A stretch of 64,000 nt of DNA from NCBI GenBank assembly GCA_008921705.1, contig VFFE01007789.1:2235285-2299284 (forward strand), read 5' to 3'. Both the position numbers and the translations under genes were made by a program. The notes under the pieces are model-generated. The model was given only the letters and a program-made list of their open reading frames with translations. It ran no database searches and was not told where the DNA came from. This DNA comes from Burhinus oedicnemus. Lineage: Eukaryota > Chordata > Aves > Charadriiformes > Burhinidae. Shown here piece after piece: positions 51,617 to 62,100 of this stretch. How positions within the stretch are numbered: position 1 is the stretch's first letter; the number at the start of each line of letters is the position of its first letter.

Positions 51617-51652
51617 GTAATCATAGAATAGTTTGGGTTGGAAAAATCACAA
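51617..51652 (-). mobile_element. Very short CR1 3' tail
   Basis: 'AATCATAGAATAGTTTGGGT' followed by 'TGGAAAAATCAC' is the last 35 bp or so of a minus-strand CR1. Confidence 0.75.
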
Positions 51653-51698
51653 GGTAATAGAAAAAAAAGAGTTCTAAACATTAAAGAGCCAAATCTTC

Positions 51699-52314
51699 TG
51701 TTGTGCTTTGGGCCAGACTGGCCACTGAAATGAGCGACAGATGCTCTCCCCGACTCCTCCCAGAAAGGAGAGGAGGAAGAGAGAGAAAGAGATTTATGAG
51801 TTTAGAAAAAAACTAAACTACTTTAATGAAATATTAATAAAATAATAAAAAGGAAATAATGAAATACATACATACAAGATATACAAAACCATATCCAGCT
51901 CCCAGGATGCTGATCATGTCACCGGCAGGCACTGGGAAAGTCCCAGACTGGACTCAGCGACAGATGGGAACTGGATTCCGGATCTGGATTCAGGAATGCA
52001 TAGATCGGGATCAAAGGCAGGAAACTGGTCACTGAAGAAAGAGGATGACCCCTTTGATCCCTCAGCTTTTATACTGAGCATGAGGCAGATGGGATGGAAT
52101 ACCCTGTTGGTCAGTTTTGGTCACCTGTCCTGTCCACTCCTCCCCACAGGTGTGACCCCTCTACACTTTTCTGCTTCCGACCCTCCAACGGGGCAAATAA
52201 CAAAGTTGGCTGGCCTTGGGTGTTATAGCAATAAGGATAAGCAGGAGCCTCTCTGCATACCATTCGTTGGCATAAATTAGAAACAATCAGGTCTTACCTT
52301 TCTGGGAGCGAACA
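51699..52314 (-). mobile_element. Solo LTR of an endogenous retrovirus, antisense to ZSWIM2
   Basis: This 616 bp unit starts TGTT and ends AACA on the minus strand, giving short terminal inverted repeats of LTR type. In minus-strand order it has a TATA box (GTATAAAA at 52074-52067), a GC-richer leader, and an ATTAAA poly(A) signal at 51827-51822 about 245 bp downstream. That is the U3-R-U5 order of an avian ERV LTR. No internal viral genes flank it, so it is a solo LTR left by recombination. I did not find a matching target-site duplication at these exact edges, so the boundaries may be off by a few bases. It sits in the intron before the last ZSWIM2 exon. The exact ERV class is not determined. 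Confidence 0.72.
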
Positions 52315-53941
52315 GCATCTGGGCAATATGCTGTTAATTTCAGAGAGTTTGGTTAGTTAGAAGAGGTTTAGCTGCAAAGTAAAATTACTGAACAGAAAAT
52401 TGGTTCTGTTTTACCTCAAACCAGGGCATCTCCATATAGCCTGTTAACTTGTAGCACGTTGGACTTCCTGATGCTGACACCCTCCAGCACAGAGTGTGCT
52501 TGAACCCTTAAGGCACCACTGATATGAGTGTTCACGTCACTAGTCTGAAAGTTCGCATCCTTACTTAATTGTATGCCTCGGTCTCAACATCTGCTTTAAG
52601 GCGCAAGAAGCATAATGGTTAGAAATGGCAGACAAAATAGTTTTTTACAAACCAATGGCAAGGAGCACCATAATGAAATGGTCTGAAAAATAATTCTCTG
52701 CTAGTAATGAATCAGATTGTTCCGATTGTCTGCGTTCTTATTCTTGGAGCTTAGACAATGTAAATAACATTAAAAACAAAATTTGCATCAGGGGCGTGGA
52801 TGTTTTATGGCCATTAGTGACAATTGACATACTTTTCACTATTATCTACTGTTACTGATATTTACTTCTCTACAGAACAAATTCTAAATAATGTGGTACT
52901 TTTCTTTAGGAGCCTGGTTCACTATTCATATTCTTCCAATTCTGATACATTCTGCAAGAACTCAGTAGCATCTCTCCAAGATGCATCACTTCGAACAAAC
53001 TTAAATTTTTTAAAAAATTAAATCAGATTATTTTGCAAAGATTTAGACCCTCTGGGATATTGAAATGCTGAAATACTGCCTATTCAGGTTTGCTAGTTTA
53101 TCAGCTGAAGCCAAAATAACCAGATCCTTTCTGTGCTTCTTAATCGGTGTCAGTTAGCACCTTCCCAGTATTTGAGAGGCACATTTACATCCTCTGAGCA
53201 GTTTATAATTTCAGTTACTTAGCAGTGGAGCTTTGATCTGTCTCTGTATACTTTTTGCAAAAAGGAGCCAAGTTTACTTGAAAGTAGGGGAGCCTTTTGC
53301 AAGCCTGCAGCAAGTTTCATAATTTGGAAATACATAGTACTCAGCCAACCTGTGAAGTTCATCTTTGCTAGCGCCTTTAAGCAAGTTCACAGAAGATAGC
53401 CCTTTTCAGATTTATTTAACTCAAGCTAGCTTGCCTGACCAGTAGTAGTGATGACATGACAGTAGTAATATAAACTCAAAGTCCTTGCTCACTTGTAGGA
53501 TCTTGGTTACAATCTCAATAATTACTGCCCTTTAAGTCCAGAATTGATAGGGAACAGAATCAAAAGGGCAATTACCCTGAAAGGGAAGGCTAGCAGTCAT
53601 CACTGATCCCTTATAGTAGTGAATATATGTGTAATTATATTAGCTGTTACAGCTAAGTAACTGGATATTTGCAGCACCTTTAAAAATGGGATTTAAATAT
53701 CCAGTTTATAGCGTCAGTAGAATTTTAACTTTCTTTAGCTTGTCAGTGCCCGAAACTTAGAACCTATTCATTCTATACATAAGCAACATAGCCCCCTAGC
53801 GATCAGTGAAGTTCCTGCGTGTTTGCACTCATAACATCGGAGAAAGGGCTTCTTTCAATTATTGTTGTAAGCAAGAACAATTGATTAGTCCATATCTAGC
53901 TAAGAAATATTATGCAACAGCTGACCTTTCTGTCTTTTAAG
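52315..53941. other. Intron-like DNA before the last ZSWIM2 exon
   Basis: AT-rich sequence with no further exon or repeat recognised. I looked for a micro-exon supplying the missing C-x-H of the RING and did not find one. Confidence 0.5.
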
Positions 53942-54157
53942 TTTCATAGGGATTGTATTAACAGTTGGCTACTGCAGCAAAGAAACACGTGTCCTATTAA
54001 TGAATATGTTGTGTACAATCCTCTGACTTGGAAGGATACACGAGCCAAACATGGAAACTACCCAACAGGTTCTCATGCAAATGTTATCAAACTTGCAAAG
54101 CAAGTGGAACCAGAAATTTGTGTATCTGGAAATGGATTATTTCTCAAGCAAATATAA
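53942..54157 (+). pseudogene. ZSWIM2: ZSWIM2 last-exon start, ends at a premature stop before the CR1
   Basis: After the acceptor 'TCTGTCTTTTAAG' the frame reads 'FHRDCINSWLLQQRNTCPIN', then 'YNPLTWKDT', 'VIKLAKQVEPEICVSGNGLF' and 'LKQI', then TAA. Human ZSWIM2 has FHRKCIDNWLF, CNSCPIDGQVIYNPLTWK, IIHLSKQKEPDLFIPGTGLVLKQ, so about 70 residues align in order. The H-x2-C ligands are kept. The Cys before N-[ST]-C is Arg (AGA), which destroys the last C-x2-C pair. The human protein continues for more than 200 residues after LKQ. Here the frame stops at once, and a one-base shift would read on into 'NIIHTCGFPQ'. The CR1 begins about 20 bp later. Confidence 0.85.
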
Positions 54158-54579
54158 TCCATACATGTGGCTTTCCTCAGGTAGGGAAACGCCTGGGCAG
54201 CGGAGAGACCTGCCAGGAGCCAGCAGCTCTTTGTGGGAGATGCTGATGAGGCCTCGGCATTGCTACAGCAACCGCAACATCCCCCACACCTATAAAAAGC
54301 AGGCTGGGGAGCATGAGCGACCAGGAGTGCGGCGTGGCACGGCAGTTTGTGCAGCAGTTGGCGCAGGAAGGGCGCCTCTTCAAAGGAGGAACATTCCACT
54401 GGTCGAGCACCAGGCACCGTTCTGTGACCACCTGCACGGGTCAAGGGCACTCATTCGACCTGACCCTCGAGGCAGAATGGTGGGCACTCTTCTGAGACCA
54501 AAGGCTGCATCTCTGGCTCGGGGGTCTGCACCGTCTTACCCCCAGTGGTGGCCGATGCCTCCACCCAGATGGAGCTGCT

Positions 54580-55545
54580 GAAGGGAGAGGCTGCAGTGCA
54601 GACCTCAGACTGCAGGAAGTGCCTCAACCTTTCTCCGGGGCAGGGATAAGAGGCAGACCTGCCTGCAAAAGGTGTGCCCAGGTGGAGGACCTGCTGCAGG
54701 AGGTGGTGAGAAGGCTGCATAACATCAGGGAGGCTGAGAAGGAGATAGATAGCTGGTTCCAAGCACAGTCTGCAGTGGACCCACAGTGACCAAACAGCCC
54801 AAAACTCCCACACCAGCATACACAGAAGGGAGGGGAGCCATTAACATGGAAGAATGGAAGGTTGTGACGGCAAAGACGAGCAGGAGGAAGAGACTTCCCC
54901 TGAAGCCTGAGGTGCCCTTGCAGAACCACTTTGCAGCTCTGCAGAGGGAAGAGGAAAGACCAGTCACATCAGGCGAGATGCTGGAGCTGAGTAAGGCAAC
55001 CTGATCGGCTCCCTGTATAACATCCAGTGCAACTAAGAAAAGGCGATGAGTGATAGCTGTGGGTGACTCTCTTCTGAAAGGTACAGAGGCACCCATTTGC
55101 TGACCTGATGCACTCTCTAGAGAGGTGTGCTGCGTATTGGGGGCTCGTATCAGGGATGTCACCGAGAGACCACCAAGTCTCCTACAGTCCTCTGACTCTG
55201 CTGCTCTTGTTTCATATGGGCACCAGGAGCAGTCTGAGGAGTATCAAGAAAGATTATAGAGCCCTGGTAGTGGCGGTCAGGGACTCTGAGGTGCAGGTAG
55301 TTTTTTCATCAGGCCTCCCAGTCAAAGGGAAAGGTGTTGATAGACCCAGTCAAATCTGGCAAATCAACAAATGGTTACAGGAGTGGCGCCACAGTCAGGG
55401 ATTCAGGTACTTAGACCATGGGACTTGCTTTGAGAAACCTGGTCTATTGGGGCCTGATGGGGTCCATCTGTCAGAAAAGGGGAAGAGTATGTTCAGTCAG
55501 AGGCTTGCCAAGCTTGTGAAGAGGGCTTTAAAAAAGAGCTACTGC
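54580..55545 (+). pseudogene. CR1 copy E ORF1 with SGNH esterase domain, frameshifted
   Basis: CR1 ORF1 proteins bind the element RNA and carry an SGNH-type esterase domain. Here the N-terminal part has a Cys-rich segment ('SDCRKCLNLSPGQG', about 54608-54650) followed by a coiled-coil-like acidic stretch. The esterase begins with 'VIAVGDSLL' at 55050-55076, where the Ser of GDSL is the nucleophile. It ends with 'LLGPDGVHLSEKGKSMFSQR' at about 55444-55503, whose Asp (55456) and His (55465) complete the catalytic set. The GDSL block and the D-x2-H block are in different frames, and stops lie in between (for example before 55108), so the protein is not made. Confidence 0.8.
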
Positions 55546-55689
55546 GGAAGGAGAACCTCAATCTATCCCACTCCTACCAGTATGATGCCAGGGCCAGCAA
55601 TAGATGCCCAGAGCCTGGAGAAGGCTTGCAGGTCAGCAGGAGAGCACCTGGAGTACAGCACAAAGGAATACCAGCCACTCCAGCCAGTA

Positions 55690-56505
55690 AGTCAGCTTCA
55701 TGGGGGGCCCAACTTAAATGCCTCTATGCAAATGCACGTAGCATGGGGAATAAACAAGAGGAGTTAGAGATGTGTGCATGCCTGCAGGACTATGATCTTA
55801 TTGGCATCACTGAGAAGTGGTGGGGTGGCTCCTATGATTTCAGTGTTGGAATGGAAGGATACAGACTCTTCAGGAAGGACAGGCAGGGAATATGAGGAGG
55901 GGGTGTCACCCTCTATGCCAAGGACCAGCTGGAGTGCATGGAGCTCTGCCTGGGGATGGATGAGGAGCTGACCTAGAGCTTATGGGGTCAGGATTAAAGG
56001 GAGGGCAGGGACAGGTGATGTTACAGTGGGAGTCTGCTACAGGCCACCTGACCAGGAAGACTGAGCAGATGAGGCCCTCTACAGACAGATAGGAGCAGCC
56101 TCACGCTCACAAGCCCTGGTCCTCATGGGGGACTTCAACTACCCCAATATCTGTCGGAAGGACAACACAGCAGGCCATAAGCAATCCAGGAGCTTCCTGG
56201 AATGCATTGATGATAACTTCCTTCTCCAAGTGACAGAGGAGCCAATGAGGAGAGGTGCCGTGCTGGACCTTGTTCTCACCAACAAGGAGGGGCTGGTGGG
56301 GAACGTGAAACTCAAGGGCAGCCTTGGTTGCAGTGACCATGAGATGATGGAGTTCAAGATCCTTTGGGTGGTGATGAGGGAGCACTGCAAGCTCACTACC
56401 CTGGATTTCAGGAGAGCAGACTTTGGCCTCTTCAGGGATCGGCTTGGTAGAGTACCATGGAATAATGCCCTGGAGGGAAGAGGGCCCAAGAAAGCTGGAT
56501 AATAT
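55690..56505 (+). pseudogene. CR1 copy E endonuclease region, broken ORF2
   Basis: 'LKCLYANARSMGNKQEELE' opens the endonuclease domain (about 55706-55770). The next motif reads 'LIGITEKWW', where the family has ITETWW. A TGA follows 'FRKDRQGI' at about 55893, probably from a CGA codon by CpG decay. Later the frame at 56125 has 'MGDFNYPNICRKDN' and 'CSDHEMMEFKILW' with the His and Asp catalytic box. At least three frame breaks separate these pieces. Confidence 0.87.
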
Positions 56506-56696
56506 TCAAGGATTACTTCCTTCAAGCTCAGGAGTGATGCATCCCAACAATGTGGAAGTCAGGCAAAAATACCAGGAGGCCTGGGTGGATGAACAAGGAG
56601 ATCCTGGACAACCTCACACAGAAAAAGGAAGCCTACAGAGGGTGGAAGCAAGGACAGGTAGCCTGGGAGAAATACAGAGAAATTGTCTGAGCAGCC

Positions 56697-58507
56697 ATGG
56701 ATCATGTTAGGAAAGCTAAAGCCCAGATAGAATTAAATCTGGCCAGGGACATCAAAGGCAACAAGAAAAGCTTCTACATGTATGTCAGTGATAAAAGGAA
56801 GACTAGGGAAAATGTGGGTCCACTCAGGAAGGAAACGGGAGACTTGATTACCCACGATATGGAGAAGGCTGAGGTACTCAATGACTTTTTTGCCTCAGTC
56901 TTCACCAGCAAGTGCTCTAGTCATACTGCTCAAGTCTCAGGAGGCAAAGGCAGGGACTGGTAGAATGAGGAACCACCCATTGTAAGAGAAGACCATGTTT
57001 GAGACCATCTAAGGAACCTGAAGGTGCACAAGTCCACAAGACCTGATGAGATACAACCGCGGATCCTGAGGGAACTGGCAGATGAAGTTGCCAAGCCACT
57101 ATCCATCACATATGAGACGTCGTGGCAGTCTGGTGAAGTTCCCACTGACTGGAAAAGGGGAAACATAACCCCCATTTTCAAAAAGGAAAAAAAGGAAAAC
57201 CCAGGGAACTACAGGCCAGTCAGTCTCACCTCTGTGCCCAGCAAGATCATGGAGCAGATGCTCCTGGAAACTCTGCTAAAGCACATGGAAAATAAGGAGG
57301 TGGTCGGTGACAGCCAGCATGGCTTCACTAAAGACAAATCGTGCCTGACAAATTTGGTGGTATTCTATGACTGGGTTACAGCATTGGTGGATAAGGGGAG
57401 AGCAACTAACGTCATCTACCTGGACTTGTGCAAAGCATTTGACACTGTCCTGTATGACAACCTAGTCTCTAAATTGGAGAGACACGGATTTGATGGATGG
57501 ACCACTTGGTGGATAAGGAACTGGCTGGACGGCCGCACTCAAAGGGTTGTGGTCAATGGCTTGATGTCCAAGTGGCATGCAGTGACGAGGGGTATTCTTC
57601 AGTGGTCTGTACTGAGACCAGCACTGTTTAACATCTTTGTGGGCAACACAGACAGTGGGACAGAGTGCACCCTCAGCAAGTTTGACGAAGACACCAAGCT
57701 GTGTGCAGCGGTCAACATGCTGGAGGGAAGGGATGCCATCCAGAGGGACCTGGACAGGCTCGAGAGGTGGGCCTGTGCCAACATCATGAAGTTCAACAAG
57801 GCCAAGCGCACGTAGGTCAGGGCAATCCCAAGCACCAATACAGGCTGTGTTGAGAATGGATTGAGAGCAGCCCTGAGGAGAAGGACTCGGGGGGGTTGGT
57901 GAATGAGAAGCTCAACATGAGCCGGCAATGTGCGCTCGTAGCCCAGAAAGCCAACTGCATCCTGGGGTGCATCAAAAGAAGTGTGGCCAGCAGGTCTAGC
58001 GAGGTGATTCTCCCCCTTTACTCTGCTTTGATGAGACCCCACCTGGAATACTGTGTGCGGCTCTGGAGCCTGCAACGTAAGAATGACATGGACCTGTTGG
58101 AGCAGGTCCAAAGGAGGGCTGTGAAGCTGATCAGAAGGCTGGAGCACCTCTGCTATGAGGACAGGCTGAGTAAGTTGGGGTTGTACAGCCTGGAGAAGGC
58201 TCTGGGGAGACCTCATAGCAGTCTTGCAGCACCTAAAGGGGGCCTACAGGAAAGATGGGGGAAACTCTTTGTCAGGGAGTGTAGCAATAGTACAAGGCGT
58301 AATGGATTTAAACTGAAAGAAAGGAATATTAGGAAGAAATTTTTCACTATGAGGGCGGTGAGGCACTGGAACAGGTTGCCCAGGGAAGTTATGGATGTCC
58401 CATCCCTGGAAGTGTTCAAGGCCCGGCTGGGTGGGGCTTTGAGCAACCTGGTCTACTGGGAGATGTCCCTGCTCATGGCAGAAGGGTTGGAACTAAGTGA
58501 TCTTTAA
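56697..58507 (+). pseudogene. CR1 copy E reverse transcriptase, broken ORF2
   Basis: Frame 57024-57815 contains most of the RT domain: '[20 protein letters not shown]', '[19 protein letters not shown]', '[17 protein letters not shown]' (family LDLSKAFD, Ser to Cys) and '[20 protein letters not shown]' (family FADD). Frame 57896-58507 carries the thumb and C-terminus ('[20 protein letters not shown]', '[20 protein letters not shown]'). The linker before RT is at 56697-56963. TAG and frameshift breaks lie at about 56960, 57000 and 57815. The FDED box is the same as in copy C. Confidence 0.9.
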
Positions 58508-58545
58508 GGTCCCTTCCAACTCTAACCCTTCTATGATTCTATGTG

Positions 58546-59061
58546 TCAGAAAGTTCTCAAAGTAGCTTCAAAAAACTTTCTAACAAAGATGTGCCAAAGT
58601 CCCAAAGGATTTACTTTTAAGGTTTTTTAGCAACCTCCATTTAGGAGAATCTGATCAGAACAGTAGTAGAAATCTAAGTGATTTTTCGAGCTATAGTAAG
58701 GATTACTCTTGGGTCTTTTGAAACAGCGTTTTCTGGGAAGTCCAATACCATTAGAAAGGATGGTATCCATAATGCTTTGAGAAGCCAGCATCAGTTTGAC
58801 TGTGGAAATATAAACAAAGTAGCTACTTTTAAAAAAGGTGGCTGTAATAATTCCACAATTCTAAGATATCCCAGGGAGTTGAATTTGGAAATCCATTTGT
58901 GCACAGCAAGCCATTCCTCAAAAAAGGGTAATATTGATGTGGGAAATGCCAGCCATCAACAGAGGCTCCTAACAAGACCGGCACGTAAGCATAATCATGT
59001 GAATTTTAAAACAACAAAAAATAGATTATTGGACAGAATTCCACTACATACCAACTCATGA
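58546..59061 (+). pseudogene. Possible ZSWIM2 C-terminal tail beyond the CR1, decayed
   Basis: Directly after the CR1 3' end one frame is open for 172 codons except for three stops clustered at 58618, 58642 and 58675. From 58678 it stays open for 127 codons to a TGA at 59059. The composition is rich in Ser, Lys and Asn, as expected for a low-complexity tail. An AATAAA follows about 70 bp after the stop. Its position fits the second half of the ZSWIM2 last exon. I could not match its residues to the human tail from memory, and random frames of similar length occur elsewhere in the window, so this is inference. Confidence 0.38.
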
Positions 59062-59130
59062 TTGTCTTGTTTTAGATAACATAGCTATATTCTTACTTTT
59101 ATAGTTCACACACAGCATTTCTTAGAGACC

Positions 59131-59136
59131 AATAAA
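59131..59136 (+). terminator. Candidate poly(A) signal for ZSWIM2
   Basis: AATAAA about 70 bp after the end of the decayed tail frame. A second AATAAA occurs near 59226. Confidence 0.35.
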
Positions 59137-59139
59137 CAA

Positions 59140-62100
59140 ATTAGTAAGTGAATAACCAGATGTGAACTGTAGGTACTACAAAAATTAACTGAATGCTGTG
59201 ATAAATGTTTATATTAAATCTTCTCAAATAAACAGAGGAACTGCTTTGGCTGGTGTAGATGTATTTAAAAAAATAGCCATATACTTGTAAAATTGCCACT
59301 ATTTCTTATTTGCAATTTTTTAAACTTCAGTCAAGTAAATTACTCAAATGTAAAATGCAGAAAGCTTTTATATTCTTGAAAGACCAGTTAGGTAACTATT
59401 CTTATTTAGAGGTGTAATAAATGAAGCCAGACTCATTTTAATATTATTGCTGAAAGAAATTATATCAAATGTGCTATTTTCAAATGCACAATAGTAAAAC
59501 CAAGATGGAAAGGAACGTATTTATAGCATCAGGTACATTCTGTAAGATCTACTATGGTTTCCTGACAGTTAATCCTCAACAGAGGCGCTAAGCCTCCAAA
59601 TAGTATAAAGAAACCACCCACTTAGCCAATTTTAGTTTTCTTTAAGGTCTAGATTCCCAGTAAGTGTAATGAAAATTTAAACTTGAATACCTGCAATAAA
59701 TGTAAAGCCTGACTGAATGAGAAATACTTTTATTTTAACCCAGTTGCCAGATGTTGATTAAACAGAAGAAAAAGATATCTGCAATAAGAATGTGCCATTT
59801 TTAAGAATATAAGAAAAATGGGAATATTTTGTTGAAGCTTAATCAGAATTGCAACTTGACATTTTCCAATTATTTTTCCTTATGTTTTAATAAAAATCAA
59901 AATGTGGTAGCATGTCTAACAACTTACTTAGAACAAACAAAACAATATCATCTATTCATACGTACTTTAACTTATTTAAATGAGTAATCTGTAGAGTTTG
60001 GATTTTGTGTTTTCTATGACAACGTAGAACAAGTTGAACTTCAGTCAATTTTGATAGAATTATTTGCATTTACAGATCAGCTGATGACGCAGATATCTAA
60101 TTTTTACATGGAAGTGAAATATGACAGAAAATACTGTTCTCTTTTGTTGAACTGGAAATAAAATTCCTGAGATTTCTTCAGCTTCCTGTAGAGAGAAAGT
60201 TCACTCTGTCTATTTTAAAGTATTTAATGGATTTGCAATGGTTAAAAATAAAATTATTTCTCAGGAAGGTAGAAAATAAAAATGTTACTCAGAGAGTAAG
60301 AAGAAAACCAGTAGTTTACTGTAGCTTCTCAGAGCATTAGTGATCATACAACACATGCAAGTGCTCCCCATGGCAGCAAAACCTTTGCAATGTGCCTGCC
60401 TGCAGTCTTGCAGGGTTTCTGAACAATGGTGAAAATACTGAAATGTGGCTTTCGTGAAGCTTAGAAAAGAAAAGGGCTTGAAAACTACTAGTGTTAGATA
60501 CAATTAAGAATAAGACATTACACCCTGAAGTTTAGCTTAAGGTCTTCTATATCACAATATTGTCTTGTTCTTCTACCTGGATTTAAGTACTTTGAGTTTA
60601 TTCATAGCTGGAATTGGTGCCTCTGTCTTATGCACTGTGCAGACATAGAGAAATAATCTTTTATTTGTTCTGGAAGCCACAGAAAGTCTTTAAATAAAAG
60701 AATGAAGAAAGAGAGATTAGGCATAAGAATAACAGCTGAAATAATATTCTTCTCTGGGTACCCTTTTCCAATTGCAACAAAATCAATTTACACAAGGAAT
60801 AAACCTACTTGCACTAAACAATAAACAGGAATCAGATTTAATGTGGATATAGATGTCTGTGTTCAGTAGATACGGAACACAGCATGTGACTGAATTAGAA
60901 CTTGTAAACTTAAGTACAATAACCTTCTTTTGTTGTTGGAATTACAGTGATGAGAGAAATACACATTTTCGGTGATATTTAGAAAAAAAGTGTTAAGTGA
61001 TAGAGGTACGTTCCTAAACAATGTATGACTTCAAAGACCTTCAAATAAAAGTTAAGGCACTGATGACTTTTTAAAACTTTTATTATATTGCATAAGCTAT
61101 AACATTTTACAAATCTTAGTTACATTTTCAGCAACAGATACACTGATACTGTAGTAAATAGAGATGAAAAGACACCTCTGACAAAATATAAAAAGATAGA
61201 AATACTTAAAACCAGGATGCTGAATATCAAGAATGTTTTACATGAACAATACCCATACTAGAGTGTTTTTGAAAACGATTTCCAAGGTAATGAAGTGTTT
61301 GTTGAAGATAAGGCTCCAGCCAGGTGGTGAGCACAGTCAGTGCCATCAGTTCACCCATGTTTCAGCATCTCAGAGCCGGGCTTTTTATAAACTCCATGCT
61401 CTAATGAGCACTAAAAAGTGCCTTTCTACACAATAACAAGATGTTGCAAAAATATTACTGTTCTAACATGGACTGAAGTGCAACAAGTGCTTCAAAGGAA
61501 TTGAATCAGTTAACTGGGGAATAAAGTACCAGTATATTTCGGGGAGGGGGAATAAAGGAATGTTCAGTAAGTCTTAAACTGACTGGAAAAAAAAAAATCA
61601 TTTGGTAAAATAGTTTTCAAGCTGAGAGTGCTAATACTAATAACCCAGTTTTCCCCTGCCAGTCTTAAAAAAAAAAAAAATCTGAAGCCATTTTTTTTTT
61701 GGTAATCAGAACACACTGAATACTGTTTTTAAAAGAAAATGAAGCTCAGATTAATTTAAACCACCTTTCATATAAATTCTTTAACAGAAATATAGTTGCC
61801 TACTGTTAGAAGTGTGGCACAAATTAGTGCAAACTACTATAAAAGAATGCTCATTTTGAACTCCGTAGGCACAGCACTGCTTTGCATAACTCCACTGAAT
61901 TAAAAAAAAAAAAATTTAAAAAGCAGAAGCTTGGGTATTATGAACAATGCAGGTTAGGCTCCAAATTGAGACAAAAATTGGTTCTAGAAAATAAGAATTA
62001 AGTACCTATCTCCATACACTTTATGCTTCTACTGGCAAGGAAGATTAGCAGCTGAAAAAAGGATTTTTATCATTATAATAGTTTTTATATATAAACATAT

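Larger units (their letters stand above)
54180..58543 (+). mobile_element. CR1 LINE copy E, nearly full length
   Basis: This is a plus-strand CR1 of about 4.36 kb, close to the roughly 4.5 kb of a complete element. It has a GC-rich 5' region with a TATA-like 'CCTATAAAAAGCAGG' at about 54287-54301, ORF1 with an esterase domain, ORF2 endonuclease and reverse transcriptase, a 3' UTR, and the octamer end 'TTCTATGATTCTATG'. Both ORFs are broken by frameshifts and stops. The 5' boundary near 54180 is estimated from the jump in GC content. It lies within the last exon of ZSWIM2. It is closely related to copy C in the RT region. Confidence 0.93.
49747..59061 (+). pseudogene. ZSWIM2: ZSWIM2 remnants (apparent unitary pseudogene)
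   Basis: ZSWIM2 is a testis-enriched E3 ubiquitin ligase with a SWIM finger, a RING, a ZZ finger and a second C-terminal RING. Three segments on this strand match it in order: exon 1 (in the CpG island), the exon before the last (51396-51522) and the beginning of the last exon (53942-54157). A CR1 then interrupts the last exon, and a decayed frame beyond it may be the C-terminal tail. The span between exon 1 and 51396 should encode about 280 residues with three zinc-binding domains, but I see none of them. With the exon-1 frame problem, lost RING ligands, an early stop and the CR1 insertion, loss of function is the simplest reading. Other possibilities are a misassembly or a lineage-specific short form. 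The identification rests on remembered human ZSWIM2 motifs, not on a search. Confidence 0.75.

Noticed and set aside
54287..54301. TATA-like sequence as a ZSWIM2 or cellular promoter
   Set aside because: It lies in the 5' region of CR1 copy E and is better explained as part of the element.
54073..55162. Minus-strand frames of 100-145 codons
   Set aside because: Antisense to the CR1 copy E 5' region; no independent domain.
57599..58216. 205-codon minus-strand frame
   Set aside because: Antisense shadow of the CR1 copy E reverse transcriptase.
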